A stretch of DNA of 64,000 nucleotides from Gammaproteobacteria bacterium. GTDB taxonomy: Bacteria > Pseudomonadota > Gammaproteobacteria > Steroidobacterales > GCA-2729495. Numbering within the stretch: the first letter of the stretch is position 1; each line of letters begins with the position of its first letter. Location of the stretch: positions 1-64,000 of the forward strand of contig JASLMV010000009.1 in assembly GCA_030746435.1 (NCBI GenBank), given 5' to 3'. The translations under genes and the position numbers were made by a program. The notes beneath the pieces are model-generated. The model had not been told where the DNA came from and did not search any database. It saw only the letters and a list, made by a program, of their open reading frames with translations. Below, one piece after another: positions 16,963 through 26,150 of the stretch.

Positions 16963-19725
16963 ATGGAAAAAAGCTATCAGCCGGCCGCGATAGAGCAGCG
17001 CTGGTACGAAACCTGGGAAGAAGCCGGATACTTCGCCCCTTCCGGCGCAGGCCTTCCCTACTGCATCATGATCCCGCCACCGAATGTGACGGGCACCCTG
17101 CACATGGGCCACGCGTTCCAGGACACCATCATGGACACCCTGACCCGCTACCACCGGATGAGCGGCCGTAACACGTTGTGGCAGCCCGGCACGGACCACG
17201 CAGGCATCGCAACCCAGATGGTCGTGGAGCGTCAACTCGAAACGGAGGGCACCAGCCGCCACGATCTGGGGCGGGAAAGATTCCTCGAGAAAGTCTGGGA
17301 ATGGAAAGAACAGTCCGGCAACACCATCTCGCGCCAGCTCAGGCGGATGGGCAGCTCTGTCGACTGGCAACGCGAACGCTTCACGATGGACGAAGGCCTG
17401 TCGGCCGCGGTGACCGACGTGTTTACGCGCCTGTATGATGAGGGGCTTATCTATCGCGGCAAGCGGCTGGTGAACTGGGACCCGGTGCTGCACACGGCGG
17501 TATCGGACCTCGAGGTAATCTCCGGGGAAGAACAGGGCTACCTCTGGCATTTCCGTTACCCGCTGGCCAGCGGTGACGGACACCTGATCGTCGCCACCAC
17601 CCGCCCCGAGACCATGCTCGGCGACACGGCGGTCGCAGTACACCCGGATGACGAGCGTTACGCTGGCCTGGTCGGCCAGTCGGTCGAACTGCCGCTGTGT
17701 GACCGGCAGATACCGATCGTTGCCGATGAATACGTCGACCCCGAGTTTGGCAGCGGCTGCGTGAAAATTACCCCGGCCCACGACTTTAACGACTACGAAG
17801 TAGGCCAGCGTCATGAATTGCCACTCATTAATATATTTACGGTAGATGCGGCTATAAACGAAAACGGGCCGGCCGCGTATCAGGGTATGGACCGCTATGC
17901 CGCCCGCAAGCAAATCGTCGCGGACCTGGAGGCCGCGGGACTGGTTGACAAGATCGACGATCACTCCCTCATGGTGCCGCGTGGCGACCGCAGCAGCCAG
18001 GTGGTCGAGCCGTACCTGACGGACCAGTGGTTCGTCAAAACCGGACCGCTGGCGGAGCCGGCCATCAAGGCCGTCGAAGACGGACGTATACGCTTCATCC
18101 CCGATAACTGGTCCAAGACCTATTTCGAATGGATGCACAACATCCAGGACTGGTGCATCAGCCGGCAACTCTGGTGGGGGCATCGCATACCGGCCTGGTA
18201 CGACACCGACGGCAATATATATGTGGGCAAAGACGAACAGGATGCGCGCAGCCGCAACAGTCTGGGCGATGACATTGCCCTGACCCGGGACGAAGACGTG
18301 CTCGACACCTGGTTCTCGTCGGCACTCTGGCCTTTCTCAACGCTGGGCTGGCCGGAACAGACGCCGGAACTCAAAGCCTTTTACCCCGGCAGCGTGCTCG
18401 TCACCGGTTTCGATATCATTTTCTTCTGGGTCGCCCGCATGATCATGATGGGCATGAAATTTACGGGCGATGTGCCCTTCGCAGAAGTCTACATCCACGG
18501 CCTGATACGCGACCAGGACGGACAGAAAATGTCGAAGTCCAAGGGGAACGTGCTGGACCCGCTGGACCTGATTGACGGCGTGGACGTCGATACCCTGATC
18601 GAGAAGCGCACGACAGGGCTGATGCAGCCCCAGCTCGCGCCGAAGATCGAAAAGGCCACCCGCAAACAGTTCCCCGACGGCATTCCGGAGTTCGGTACCG
18701 ATGCCCTGCGTTTTACCTTCGCAGCACTGGCCAGCACCGGGCGCGACATACGCTTCGATCTGGGCCGGATCGAGGGCTACCGTAACTTCTGCAACAAGAT
18801 ATGGAACGCGGCACGGTATGTGCTGATGAATGCCGGTGACACCGTCTCTGCACCCAAAGAGGAAGACCTCAGCCTGCCCGACCGCTGGATACGTTCACAA
18901 CTCGCTGACACGATCGATGCCGTGCGCTCGCACATCGAAAACTACAGGTTGGACATGGCCGCGGCCGATTTATATGAATTCACATGGAACAAGTACTGCG
19001 ACTGGTACCTGGAACTCACGAAACCGCTCCTGCAAAGCGATGACACCTCGGAAGACGCAAAAGCGGCCGCTCAATACACGCTGATCGAAGTACTGGAAAC
19101 GTTGCTGCGGGCACTGCATCCGATTATCCCGTTCATCACAGAAGAGGTCTGGCAACGGACTGCGCCGGTTGCAAACGTCAAGGGCGACACGATCATGCTG
19201 CAGCCTTACCCCGAAGCCCGCGACTTCAAGCGCGACCCGCAGGCCAACGAGGAACTGGAATGGATCACGGGCTTTATCCTCGGGATACGGCAAATCCGTG
19301 GCGAGATGGATATCGCTCCGGGTAAACCGCTGCCCGTCGTGCTGCAGGATGTATCGAAACACGATTCAATGCTGCTCGCGGAACACTTCCGCTACCTGAA
19401 ACAACTTGCCCGCATCAGCGATATACAGATAATCGACAAAGACACCGAGTCCCCCGCCTCGGCGACCGCCCTGCTCGGCGGCATGAAAATCCTGGTACCT
19501 ATGGCCGGCCTGATCGATGTCGCCGCCGAGCGCACGAGGCTCGAGAAACGCCGCGACAAGGCCGCAGCCGAGGCCGAAAAAATTACGGCGAAGCTGGCCA
19601 ACGAAAGCTTCGTAGCAAAAGCTCCGGAAGCCGTGGTCGCCAAGGAGCGCGGGCGCCAGGCGGATCTGCAGCGGGACCTGTCCCGGCTCGACGAACAAAT
19701 CGCCAGGTTGGCCGAGCTTGATTAG
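16963..19725 (+). CDS. valS: Valyl-tRNA synthetase
   Basis: 920 residues, near the family norm of about 950. Class I signatures are present: HMGH in [14 protein letters not shown] near residue 45 and KMSKSKG near residue 525. [17 protein letters not shown] and the CP1 editing domain ([13 protein letters not shown]) are intact. The last 65 residues ([20 protein letters not shown] ...) form the ValS C-terminal coiled coil that clasps the tRNA. It attaches valine to tRNA-Val in the cytosol. It is the last gene of the pepA-holC-valS series. Confidence 0.98.
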   Translation: MEKSYQPAAIEQRWYETWEEAGYFAPSGAGLPYCIMIPPPNVTGTLHMGHAFQDTIMDTLTRYHRMSGRNTLWQPGTDHAGIATQMVVERQLETEGTSRHDLGRERFLEKVWEWKEQSGNTISRQLRRMGSSVDWQRERFTMDEGLSAAVTDVFTRLYDEGLIYRGKRLVNWDPVLHTAVSDLEVISGEEQGYLWHFRYPLASGDGHLIVATTRPETMLGDTAVAVHPDDERYAGLVGQSVELPLCDRQIPIVADEYVDPEFGSGCVKITPAHDFNDYEVGQRHELPLINIFTVDAAINENGPAAYQGMDRYAARKQIVADLEAAGLVDKIDDHSLMVPRGDRSSQVVEPYLTDQWFVKTGPLAEPAIKAVEDGRIRFIPDNWSKTYFEWMHNIQDWCISRQLWWGHRIPAWYDTDGNIYVGKDEQDARSRNSLGDDIALTRDEDVLDTWFSSALWPFSTLGWPEQTPELKAFYPGSVLVTGFDIIFFWVARMIMMGMKFTGDVPFAEVYIHGLIRDQDGQKMSKSKGNVLDPLDLIDGVDVDTLIEKRTTGLMQPQLAPKIEKATRKQFPDGIPEFGTDALRFTFAALASTGRDIRFDLGRIEGYRNFCNKIWNAARYVLMNAGDTVSAPKEEDLSLPDRWIRSQLADTIDAVRSHIENYRLDMAAADLYEFTWNKYCDWYLELTKPLLQSDDTSEDAKAAAQYTLIEVLETLLRALHPIIPFITEEVWQRTAPVANVKGDTIMLQPYPEARDFKRDPQANEELEWITGFILGIRQIRGEMDIAPGKPLPVVLQDVSKHDSMLLAEHFRYLKQLARISDIQIIDKDTESPASATALLGGMKILVPMAGLIDVAAERTRLEKRRDKAAAEAEKITAKLANESFVAKAPEAVVAKERGRQADLQRDLSRLDEQIARLAELD

Positions 19726-19769
19726 GTTCACAGAATAAGCACCGCAAATGGCCCACCATGTGACGGGTC

Positions 19770-20705
19770 ATGAACGTGGAATACTCGCAGGCCCGCTCGC
19801 TGGCCGATCAACTCGCGGCCGAAGTCGGCCGCATCATCCTGGGCAAGGATAACGAGATACGGCTGTGCCTCACCTGCCTGCTCGCCGGTGGGCACCTGCT
19901 GATCGAGGATGTGCCCGGCGTTGGCAAGACGTTGCTCGCCCGCTCACTGGCCACCGTGCTTGACCTGAGCTTCAGCCGCATCCAGTTTACGAGCGACCTG
20001 ATGCCGGCCGACATCATCGGCGTAAGCGTGTTTCGGCAGAAAGAGTCTGACTTCCAGTTCCATGAGGGGCCGCTGTTTGCGCAACTGATACTGGCAGACG
20101 AAGTCAACCGGGCAACACCCAAATCACAAAGTGCGCTGCTCGAAGCCATGGAAGAACGGCAGGTAACCATCGACGGCGAAACCCGTCCGCTCAACGACCC
20201 GTTTTTTGTCATCGCCACCCAGAACCCGGTACACCAGATCGGCACCTACCCGCTGCCCGAATCGCAACTCGATCGCTTTCTGATGCGTATCGGCCTGGGT
20301 TATCCGTCTGAAGATTTCGAACGAGCAATACTCAGGGGCAACGACCGGCGGGTAATGCTCGGCGACCTCCGCCCGCTGGTGGACAACGACGGCCTGAAAC
20401 AGATGCAGCGCGCAGCGGCGGCGACCCGGGTTTCGGATGCGCTGCTCGATTACGTGCAGGCATTGGTTAAACACACGCGCTCGGCGCCCGAGTTCGAGCT
20501 CGGGCTGTCCCCGCGCGGCTCCCGGGACCTCGTTGCCGCAAGCCGTGCCTGGGCCTTTATCGACGGCCATTCCGGTGTACACCCGGAAGACGTGCAGGCT
20601 GTATTCAGTGCCGTAACCGCGCACCGTATGCGGCTGCGGGCTGACCTCCAGGGCACGCGTCAGGATGCCGGCAAACTGACGCTGGATGCGGTCACGATCC
20701 CATGA
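19770..20705 (+). CDS. MoxR-family AAA+ ATPase
   Basis: 311 residues. Walker A EDVPGVGKT near residue 50, the MoxR motif FTSDLMPADIIG, Walker B LILADEVNRATPKSQSALLEAMEE and sensor-1 FFVIATQNPVHQIGTYPLPESQLDRF are all intact. MoxR ATPases act as chaperones in maturation of complexes, usually with a VWA or DUF58 partner. The stop overlaps the start of the DUF58 gene by four bases, and that in turn is coupled to tgpA, giving the common moxR-DUF58-transglutaminase operon. Confidence 0.93.
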   Translation: MNVEYSQARSLADQLAAEVGRIILGKDNEIRLCLTCLLAGGHLLIEDVPGVGKTLLARSLATVLDLSFSRIQFTSDLMPADIIGVSVFRQKESDFQFHEGPLFAQLILADEVNRATPKSQSALLEAMEERQVTIDGETRPLNDPFFVIATQNPVHQIGTYPLPESQLDRFLMRIGLGYPSEDFERAILRGNDRRVMLGDLRPLVDNDGLKQMQRAAAATRVSDALLDYVQALVKHTRSAPEFELGLSPRGSRDLVAASRAWAFIDGHSGVHPEDVQAVFSAVTAHRMRLRADLQGTRQDAGKLTLDAVTIP

Positions 20706-21712
20706 CCGCGCGGCGCTGGCCGTGGCAGACGTGGTCGGCAAGCCTCGCCACCCGCAGCCGGGAATGGGCACTCAAACGCCAGGGTAGCGATAAGCACGGG
20801 ACAGAACTGCACGCCCGGCGCATCTATATCCTGCCTACCCGCATCGGTTTCGTTTACGCAACCGTGGTGCTGGTGCTGCTGTTGGGGTCGATGAACTACA
20901 GTAACAACATGGGCTTTGCGCTGACCTTCCTGCTCACCGGCATAGGTATCGTCTGCATGCACCACTGCCAGCGTAACTTGAGCGGACTGCGGGTTAACTT
21001 TCTGGATTCGGAATCAGATTTTGCGGGTCAACACGTGTCGTTTCGGCTGCAACTCGACAATCCCGGCAAGCAGACCCGTTGGCAACTACGCACCGGCTGG
21101 GACCGGCTCGATGGCCAGTTTGCCGACCTGCATGAGGCCCGGTGCACAACGATCGGCCTGTCGCTCAAAGCAGCGCGACGGGGACGGCTGCCCATGCCGC
21201 GCGTGGCGATTACGTCCGACTTTCCACTGGGCCTGTTCCGCGCCTGGAGCTGGATACACATGGACAGCAGCGCGATCGTCTGGCCAGCACCGTCCGACCA
21301 GGCCGATGCCCCGCCGGTTACCGGTACCGATGACGTGAGCGGCCACAGTATCGTTGATGGCGGCGATGAACTTTCAGGTGTGCGCGAGTACCGCGCGAGC
21401 GATTCTCCCCGCCGCATCGACTGGAAAGCGCTGGCGCGCTATGGAGAACTGCTGGTGCGTGAGTTCCGGGACGGCTCATGCTCCGAATGCTGGCTGGACT
21501 GGGACGCCCTGGAACAGGGCGATGCTGAACAACGCCTCTCAATACTGACGCGCCTCGCCCTCGATGCAAATGCGAACGATCGCACCTTCGGACTAAAGCT
21601 GCCCGACTGCACGGTTGCGCCCGGGTCCGGTGAAACTCACCTGAATGAATGCCTGAACCGGCTTGCCCTGTTCGGCCATGTCGATGCTGATGTAGCGGAG
21701 GAACCTGGCTGA
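20702..21712 (+). CDS. DUF58 membrane-anchored protein
   Basis: 336 residues. Two hydrophobic segments (about 47-62 and 68-85) anchor the N-terminus; the cytoplasmic remainder carries the DUF58 signature GDELSGVREYRASDSPRRIDWKALAR, with LLVREF following. DUF58 proteins resemble a reduced VWA domain and are thought to work with the adjacent MoxR ATPase. ATGA overlap with the gene before and a one-base overlap with the gene after show tight coupling. Function in bacteria is not settled; an envelope stress or protease regulatory role is inferred. Confidence 0.92.
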   Translation: MTARRWPWQTWSASLATRSREWALKRQGSDKHGTELHARRIYILPTRIGFVYATVVLVLLLGSMNYSNNMGFALTFLLTGIGIVCMHHCQRNLSGLRVNFLDSESDFAGQHVSFRLQLDNPGKQTRWQLRTGWDRLDGQFADLHEARCTTIGLSLKAARRGRLPMPRVAITSDFPLGLFRAWSWIHMDSSAIVWPAPSDQADAPPVTGTDDVSGHSIVDGGDELSGVREYRASDSPRRIDWKALARYGELLVREFRDGSCSECWLDWDALEQGDAEQRLSILTRLALDANANDRTFGLKLPDCTVAPGSGETHLNECLNRLALFGHVDADVAEEPG

Positions 21713-23673
21713 TGCATTTGCGACAGGAATTCTGGCGCATGGCCTGGCTGATCAGCGCGGTACTGGTGGTTGCCCTGCCGCACTTTCAGTACGTAGCACC
21801 GTGGGTAGCCGTGCTGGTTATTGCGATTGCCGTATGGCGGCTGGCCGCCGCCGAACGTGGTTGGCCCATGCCTCGCACGGCGCTGCGTGTGACGGCCGTG
21901 TTTCTCGGCTACAGCGGCATCATGTGGAGCTACCATCGCGTCAGCGGCGTTGAAGCCGGCAGCGCACTGCTCCTGGTCATGCTTGCATTCAAGTTAATGG
22001 AAACCCGCAGCCGTCGCGATCGTGCGCTCGTCGCCATCATCTGCTTCGTGCTGATGTTTGCGACCTTCCTGCGCGAACAAACCATCTGGTCGCCCGCTTA
22101 CTTGCTCGTCGGTATAACGCTCTCCGTGTGTGCGCTTATGCAGGTCGGCCGCTTCCAGACCCGCATGCCCGTAATGGTCGCGGGCAAAACCACGCTGAAA
22201 CTCGTCGTACAGGCCCTGCCGCTCATGGCGATGTTGTTCGTGTTATTCCCGCGGGTCCCCGGACCATTCTGGGCGATGCCGGTCGATTCCGGTACGGCAC
22301 AGACCGGGCTGGGCGACAGCGTAAGCCCGGGAGATATCACGGAACTGGGTCGCTCCGACGCGATTGCATTCCGCGTACGTTTCGACGGCACGGTTCCCGA
22401 ACCGGCCGAGCGCTACTGGCGCGGACCCGTCTTCGGTTACTTCAACGGCCGGAGCTGGTCCGGTCGGATACCCGGGCCGGGGCCCGAAGATACCAGTGTG
22501 CTGCGTAAAGACGGTTCGTCCTACAGTTACGAAATCACGATGGAACCACACGGCCGACGCTGGTTGCTTGCACTGGAAACCCCTTTGTCCTGGGACCAAA
22601 AGGATGCATCTTACGGCCCCGACTGGCAGCTGATTTCCCGCAAACCCGTCGGCGAACGATTTGCCTACCGGGCGCGCTCAGTCGTCAATGGCACGATCCC
22701 CGGTAACGATTCACAACGCTACCTGCAGGCTATGCGGCATTTGCCGGCGAACGTTAACCCGCGCACCCGCATGCTGGCCCGGCAACTGCGCGGCAGTTCA
22801 CGCGACGACGTAACTTACCTCCGGTCTGTGCTCAACATGTTCCGTGAGCAGGAGTTCTATTACACGCTCACGCCGCCACGGCTTGACGACAGCCCTGTGG
22901 ATGAGTTTTTGTTCGAAACACGCGAGGGTTTTTGCGAACACTATGCGTCAGCGTTCGCTACACTCGCGCGTGCTGCCGGAATCCCTTCACGTGTGGTAAC
23001 CGGTTACCTGGGTGCCGAAAGAAATCCGGTCGGCGACTACTGGGTAGTGCGGCAATCGGATGCACACGCCTGGACCGAAGTCTGGATCGACGGAGACTGG
23101 CGGCGCTACGATCCCACGGCCGCAGTATCGCCGGCGCGTATCGAAGGTGGCCTGGACTTCGCGATTCCCGATGCGGGCCGCAGTCCGGTCACGCTGTTGC
23201 GCCGGAGCGCTTTGTTCGGCCAGCTTGCGCTGAACATGGATGCAGTCAATGCCGCATGGGATCGCTGGGTCCTGAGTTTCGGGCCGGATACGCAAATGGC
23301 ATTGCTCGCGCGCCTCGGTATCAGTAAACCATCGATGCGCGACCTCATGATTGCGACCCTGATTTCCTGCGGTTTATTCCTCGCCGCACTGAGCTGGATG
23401 CTAACCCGCCGGCAACCGGAGCACGTTGATGCAGTGCTGCGCCTGTACCGTTTGTACTGCCGCCGGCTGGCGCGCTCTTTCCGGGTTCCGCTGCACAGTG
23501 AAGGCCCGACAGATTACGCATCGGCCGCGGTCGCCGCCCGCCCCGATCTGGGCAGCGATATTCATTCAATCACGAATTTATATCTGCAGCTGAGATACGA
23601 GATTACCGGCAAAACCGACGACCCGCGCTTGCTGGCGGAATTGCGCCGCCGAATTCGCGCCTTCCGTCCTTAG
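21712..23673 (+). CDS. tgpA: TgpA-family membrane transglutaminase-like protease
   Basis: 653 residues: about five N-terminal transmembrane segments (DUF3488 region, residues 10-185), a periplasmic transglutaminase-like domain (about 355-475), a single transmembrane helix near 550 and a C-terminal DUF4129-like tail. The Cys-His-Asp triad is visible in REGFCEHYASAF, QSDAHAWTEVW and RRYDPTAA. In Pseudomonas aeruginosa TgpA is essential, and its domain acts on peptides or peptidoglycan-linked substrates. It closes the MoxR-DUF58-TgpA operon and is followed by a repeat-rich non-coding stretch. Confidence 0.93.
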   Translation: MHLRQEFWRMAWLISAVLVVALPHFQYVAPWVAVLVIAIAVWRLAAAERGWPMPRTALRVTAVFLGYSGIMWSYHRVSGVEAGSALLLVMLAFKLMETRSRRDRALVAIICFVLMFATFLREQTIWSPAYLLVGITLSVCALMQVGRFQTRMPVMVAGKTTLKLVVQALPLMAMLFVLFPRVPGPFWAMPVDSGTAQTGLGDSVSPGDITELGRSDAIAFRVRFDGTVPEPAERYWRGPVFGYFNGRSWSGRIPGPGPEDTSVLRKDGSSYSYEITMEPHGRRWLLALETPLSWDQKDASYGPDWQLISRKPVGERFAYRARSVVNGTIPGNDSQRYLQAMRHLPANVNPRTRMLARQLRGSSRDDVTYLRSVLNMFREQEFYYTLTPPRLDDSPVDEFLFETREGFCEHYASAFATLARAAGIPSRVVTGYLGAERNPVGDYWVVRQSDAHAWTEVWIDGDWRRYDPTAAVSPARIEGGLDFAIPDAGRSPVTLLRRSALFGQLALNMDAVNAAWDRWVLSFGPDTQMALLARLGISKPSMRDLMIATLISCGLFLAALSWMLTRRQPEHVDAVLRLYRLYCRRLARSFRVPLHSEGPTDYASAAVAARPDLGSDIHSITNLYLQLRYEITGKTDDPRLLAELRRRIRAFRP

Positions 23674-23682
23674 ATTCTTTTC

Positions 23683-23709
23683 AAAAAAAGCCTCAGGCGA
23701 GTGCGAGGC
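23683..23709 (-). terminator. Possible Rho-independent terminator downstream of rimI
   Basis: On the minus strand a GCCTC/GAGGC stem with a 10-base loop is followed by seven Ts (complement of 23683-23689). It is 300 bases past the rimI stop codon, beyond the repeat block. The short stem and long loop make it a modest candidate. Confidence 0.4.
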
Positions 23710-23758
23710 AAGGCAAGAATCGATTCACAATGCTCATGTTCTGGCTTGTACACCCCGT

Positions 23759-23960
23759 GCTGGACAGGATGTCCGAATGCCGCGCGACAGGCAGGAGCCT
23801 AAGTGTCGCGGAGCGCAGGGATGGAATCTGTGTGTATTCGGACACGCGATTAATACGTCGCGCAGCGACACGGACAGGCCGTAGGCCGGAAACGAGCGAC
23901 GAGCCCAGGGACGGTAGTGCGTGTATTCGGGCACGCTATTAATACGTCGCGTAGCGACTC
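23759..23960. repeat. Intergenic repeat block with two tandem units
   Basis: In the 330-base gap between tgpA and rimI two copies of a unit lie 89 bases apart: 23832-23871 and 23921-23960 match at 36 of 40 positions (both start GTGTATTCGG and contain TTAATACGTCGCG). The left edge (GCTGGACAGGATGTCCGAATG at 23759, here split by a 26-base insertion, then TGTCGCGGAGCGCAGGGA) matches, inverted, the repeat at 44341-44378. No frame in the block looks like a gene. It behaves like a dispersed non-coding repeat family. Confidence 0.7.
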
Positions 23961-24003
23961 AACCTGACCCCAGGTCAGGGGAGCGGCTGCCGGCTGAGGG
24001 TTT

Positions 24004-24474
24004 TCAGGTCGGGAAATCGTACACGAGCACAAGAGCGTCTTCACGGCCGGAAACAGCCTTGTAGTACTCCTTGCGCACACCGAGTGGGCCAAATCCGGCA
24101 TTTTCATACAGCGCGATCGCCGCTGCGTTAGAGGGACGCACTTCGAGGAACAGGCGCTCGACACCCATTAGTGAACACTGGTCAAGCAGGTAGTCCAGCA
24201 TCTGCCGGCCGAGGCCCTGGCGTTGCATGGGGGAGTCTACACACAGGTTGAGAATATGGCCTTCCGCCGCGGCAATCGAAATAATGGCGTAGCCAATCAC
24301 GTCGGAATTGTCATCGAGGACTATGCACAGATAACCCGCCATCAGGCAATCGCTGAAGATGCCCCTGCTCCAGGGAAAATCATAAGTCTGCTCTTCGATT
24401 TCGGTGATGACATCCAGATCGGCCGGGCGCATCGTACGGATAATCGGTGCACTCGGACCCGGCTGCGCACTCAT
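24004..24474 (-). CDS. rimI: Ribosomal protein bS18 alanine N-acetyltransferase
   Basis: 156 residues of the GNAT fold. The acetyl-CoA loop is RQGLGRQ in VDSPMQRQGLGRQMLDYLL, and the RimI-typical LEVRPSNAAAIALYENAGF motif follows. It acetylates the N-terminal alanine of ribosomal protein S18. Its ATG overlaps the stop of the uracil-DNA glycosylase gene by four bases; the pair and pssA upstream run together on the minus strand. Confidence 0.93.
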   Translation of the reverse strand: MSAQPGPSAPIIRTMRPADLDVITEIEEQTYDFPWSRGIFSDCLMAGYLCIVLDDNSDVIGYAIISIAAAEGHILNLCVDSPMQRQGLGRQMLDYLLDQCSLMGVERLFLEVRPSNAAAIALYENAGFGPLGVRKEYYKAVSGREDALVLVYDFPT

Positions 24475-25175
24475 CCCTGCTCCCCCGTTACCCCCATTGC
24501 CAGTTGCAGGTCCTCCCAGGCTTTTCGTTTTTGGCCGGGGCTGCGCAACAAATAGGCGGGGTGATAGGTAACGACAACCGGTATGTCGGTATCCCCGTAG
24601 CTATATATCCGGCCGCGCATTTTTCCGATGGGCGTATCCGTCTGTAACAAATTCTGTGCGGCGATGCGCCCGACTACCAGGATCAGCTTCGGCTGCAACA
24701 GGGCGATCTGCCTTTGCAAAAAAGGCATACAACATTCGACCTCCTCCGGTTTGGGGTCGCGGTTGTCCGGCGGGCGGCATTTCAGGATGTTGGCGATATA
24801 CACGTGTTCACGCGGCCGGCCTGCCGCACGCAGCATCTCGTTCAGGAGTTGACCGGCGCGGCCGACGAAGGGCTCGCCCTGACGGTCCTCGTCGGCGCCC
24901 GGCGCTTCGCCGATAACCAGCCAGTCGGCATTCTCATTGCCTACACCGCAAACCGCCTGGGTCCTGGACCTGTGTAACTCGCATGCGGTACACGCCCTGA
25001 TAGTCTGGTTCAGTGCTGACCAGTCGCCCGCATCTATATCCGTGGGAACGTGCGAGGCCCGCACCGCAACCTCAGCGGAAACGTCTTCGCCTTCAGGGTG
25101 ACGCCGCACCCAGACATCCACCCCCAGTTCCTGCAACACCGCCTGCTGCCGGACTGACGCCTGATCGGGATTCAC
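24471..25175 (-). CDS. Family 4 uracil-DNA glycosylase (Fe-S)
   Basis: 234 residues, starting at a GTG with GAGGAA upstream. Motif 1 is GEAPGADEDRQGEPFVGRAG and motif 3 is HPAYLLR, both typical of UDG family 4 (UdgA/UDGa). The 4Fe-4S cysteines are visible as CTAC (residues about 62-65), KCRPP and ECCMP. The enzyme removes uracil from DNA. The first 50 residues are an extra segment, as in the DNA polymerase-related bacterial subgroup. It is coupled to rimI by an ATGA overlap and lies three bases after pssA. Confidence 0.9.
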   Translation of the reverse strand: MNPDQASVRQQAVLQELGVDVWVRRHPEGEDVSAEVAVRASHVPTDIDAGDWSALNQTIRACTACELHRSRTQAVCGVGNENADWLVIGEAPGADEDRQGEPFVGRAGQLLNEMLRAAGRPREHVYIANILKCRPPDNRDPKPEEVECCMPFLQRQIALLQPKLILVVGRIAAQNLLQTDTPIGKMRGRIYSYGDTDIPVVVTYHPAYLLRSPGQKRKAWEDLQLAMGVTGEQG

Positions 25176-25178
25176 TCT

Positions 25179-26024
25179 TCAGAGTTCCTCTTGTTTGTCG
25201 TTGGGTACGCCACGGCGTGCCAGCCTTTGTTGCCGGCGCCACAACCAGAAAGCCGGGCCGGAACAGGCGTAGGTCACGGCAATCAGGAACAGAACCAGCG
25301 GCGGGTTAACCGCAATCATGATGAAGATCAGTGGCAACGCCAGCAGGCTGGTGAAGGATATGCGCCCGCGCATGCTGATTTCCTTGAAACTGCTGTAGTT
25401 AAAACGCGACACCATCAGCGCGCCTGCCGCCGCGGTGATAATGAAAGCTGTCACGAGTCCGGCACCGCCCGACCAGCCCAGGTCGGTGCCCAGCCAGACC
25501 ATGCCGGTCAGCAATCCGGCGGCCGGCGGGCTCGGCAGTCCTTCGAAAAAATGCTTGTCGACTTTGCCGTGGAAGGTATTGAAGCGCGCCAGCCGCATAG
25601 CCGCCGCGACGGCATAGAAAAACGCGGCGAGCCAGCCCAGCTTGCCCCACACCCAGCCATACTCGGCGAGGCGCTCAAGCCCCCACTGGTACACGACTAT
25701 AGCCGGCGCCAGTCCGAAGGCCACCATGTCCGAAAGGCTGTCGTATTCCTTACCGAAATCGCTTTCCGTGCCGGTCAACCGGGCCAGGCGACCGTCGAGT
25801 CCGTCGAAAGCAGCGGCTATATAAAGAGCGATACAGGCTTTTACGAAATTCCCGTCTATCGCCGCGACAATCGAATAGAAACCGGCAAACAGCGCCGCCG
25901 TGGTCAAGAGATTGGGCAGCAGGTAAATGCTCCGCCGGCGCATGTGCGAAAGCTTTTTGTGTGTGTGGTTGTCGTCGTGATCTTCCACGGGATCGTCCGT
26001 CAGTACCCGGTTATCGGTATTCAA
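25179..26024 (-). CDS. pssA: CDP-diacylglycerol-serine O-phosphatidyltransferase
   Basis: 281 residues. The CDP-alcohol transferase signature is complete ([14 protein letters not shown], then FGKEYDSLSDMVAFG, giving the D-G-x2-A-R-x8-G-x3-D-x3-D pattern), and GIYLLPN-like SIYLLPNLLTTAALF precedes it. Eight or so membrane segments are visible. It makes phosphatidylserine, precursor of phosphatidylethanolamine, in the inner membrane. The acidic/His-rich N-terminal leader resembles that of Pseudomonas PssA. The start shown is a TTG without a clear ribosome site; the ATG at 25943 is an alternative. Divergent from proS. Confidence 0.92.
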   Translation of the reverse strand: MNTDNRVLTDDPVEDHDDNHTHKKLSHMRRRSIYLLPNLLTTAALFAGFYSIVAAIDGNFVKACIALYIAAAFDGLDGRLARLTGTESDFGKEYDSLSDMVAFGLAPAIVVYQWGLERLAEYGWVWGKLGWLAAFFYAVAAAMRLARFNTFHGKVDKHFFEGLPSPPAAGLLTGMVWLGTDLGWSGGAGLVTAFIITAAAGALMVSRFNYSSFKEISMRGRISFTSLLALPLIFIMIAVNPPLVLFLIAVTYACSGPAFWLWRRQQRLARRGVPNDKQEEL

Positions 26025-26150
26025 ATAGTGCCATTTCGACAGCCCGAATTCACGCAGGCGCCTGTACAGGGCGGCAAACGGCAGTGCGGGGAGCGACTTG
26101 CCGGCATATTGCCGCTAGAATGGCGCCGGAACGAAAGGCCCTTCCCGACT

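Noticed and set aside
16636-18183. Long minus-strand open frame of 515 codons across valS
   Set aside because: It is the complement of an unambiguous valS; it has no recognisable motif and arises from GC-rich codon positions.
25191-26150. N-terminal extension of proS across pssA
   Set aside because: The frame is open upstream, but the prolyl-tRNA synthetase family begins at MRLSNLPLTTFKEVP (26151) and the upstream part is antisense to pssA.
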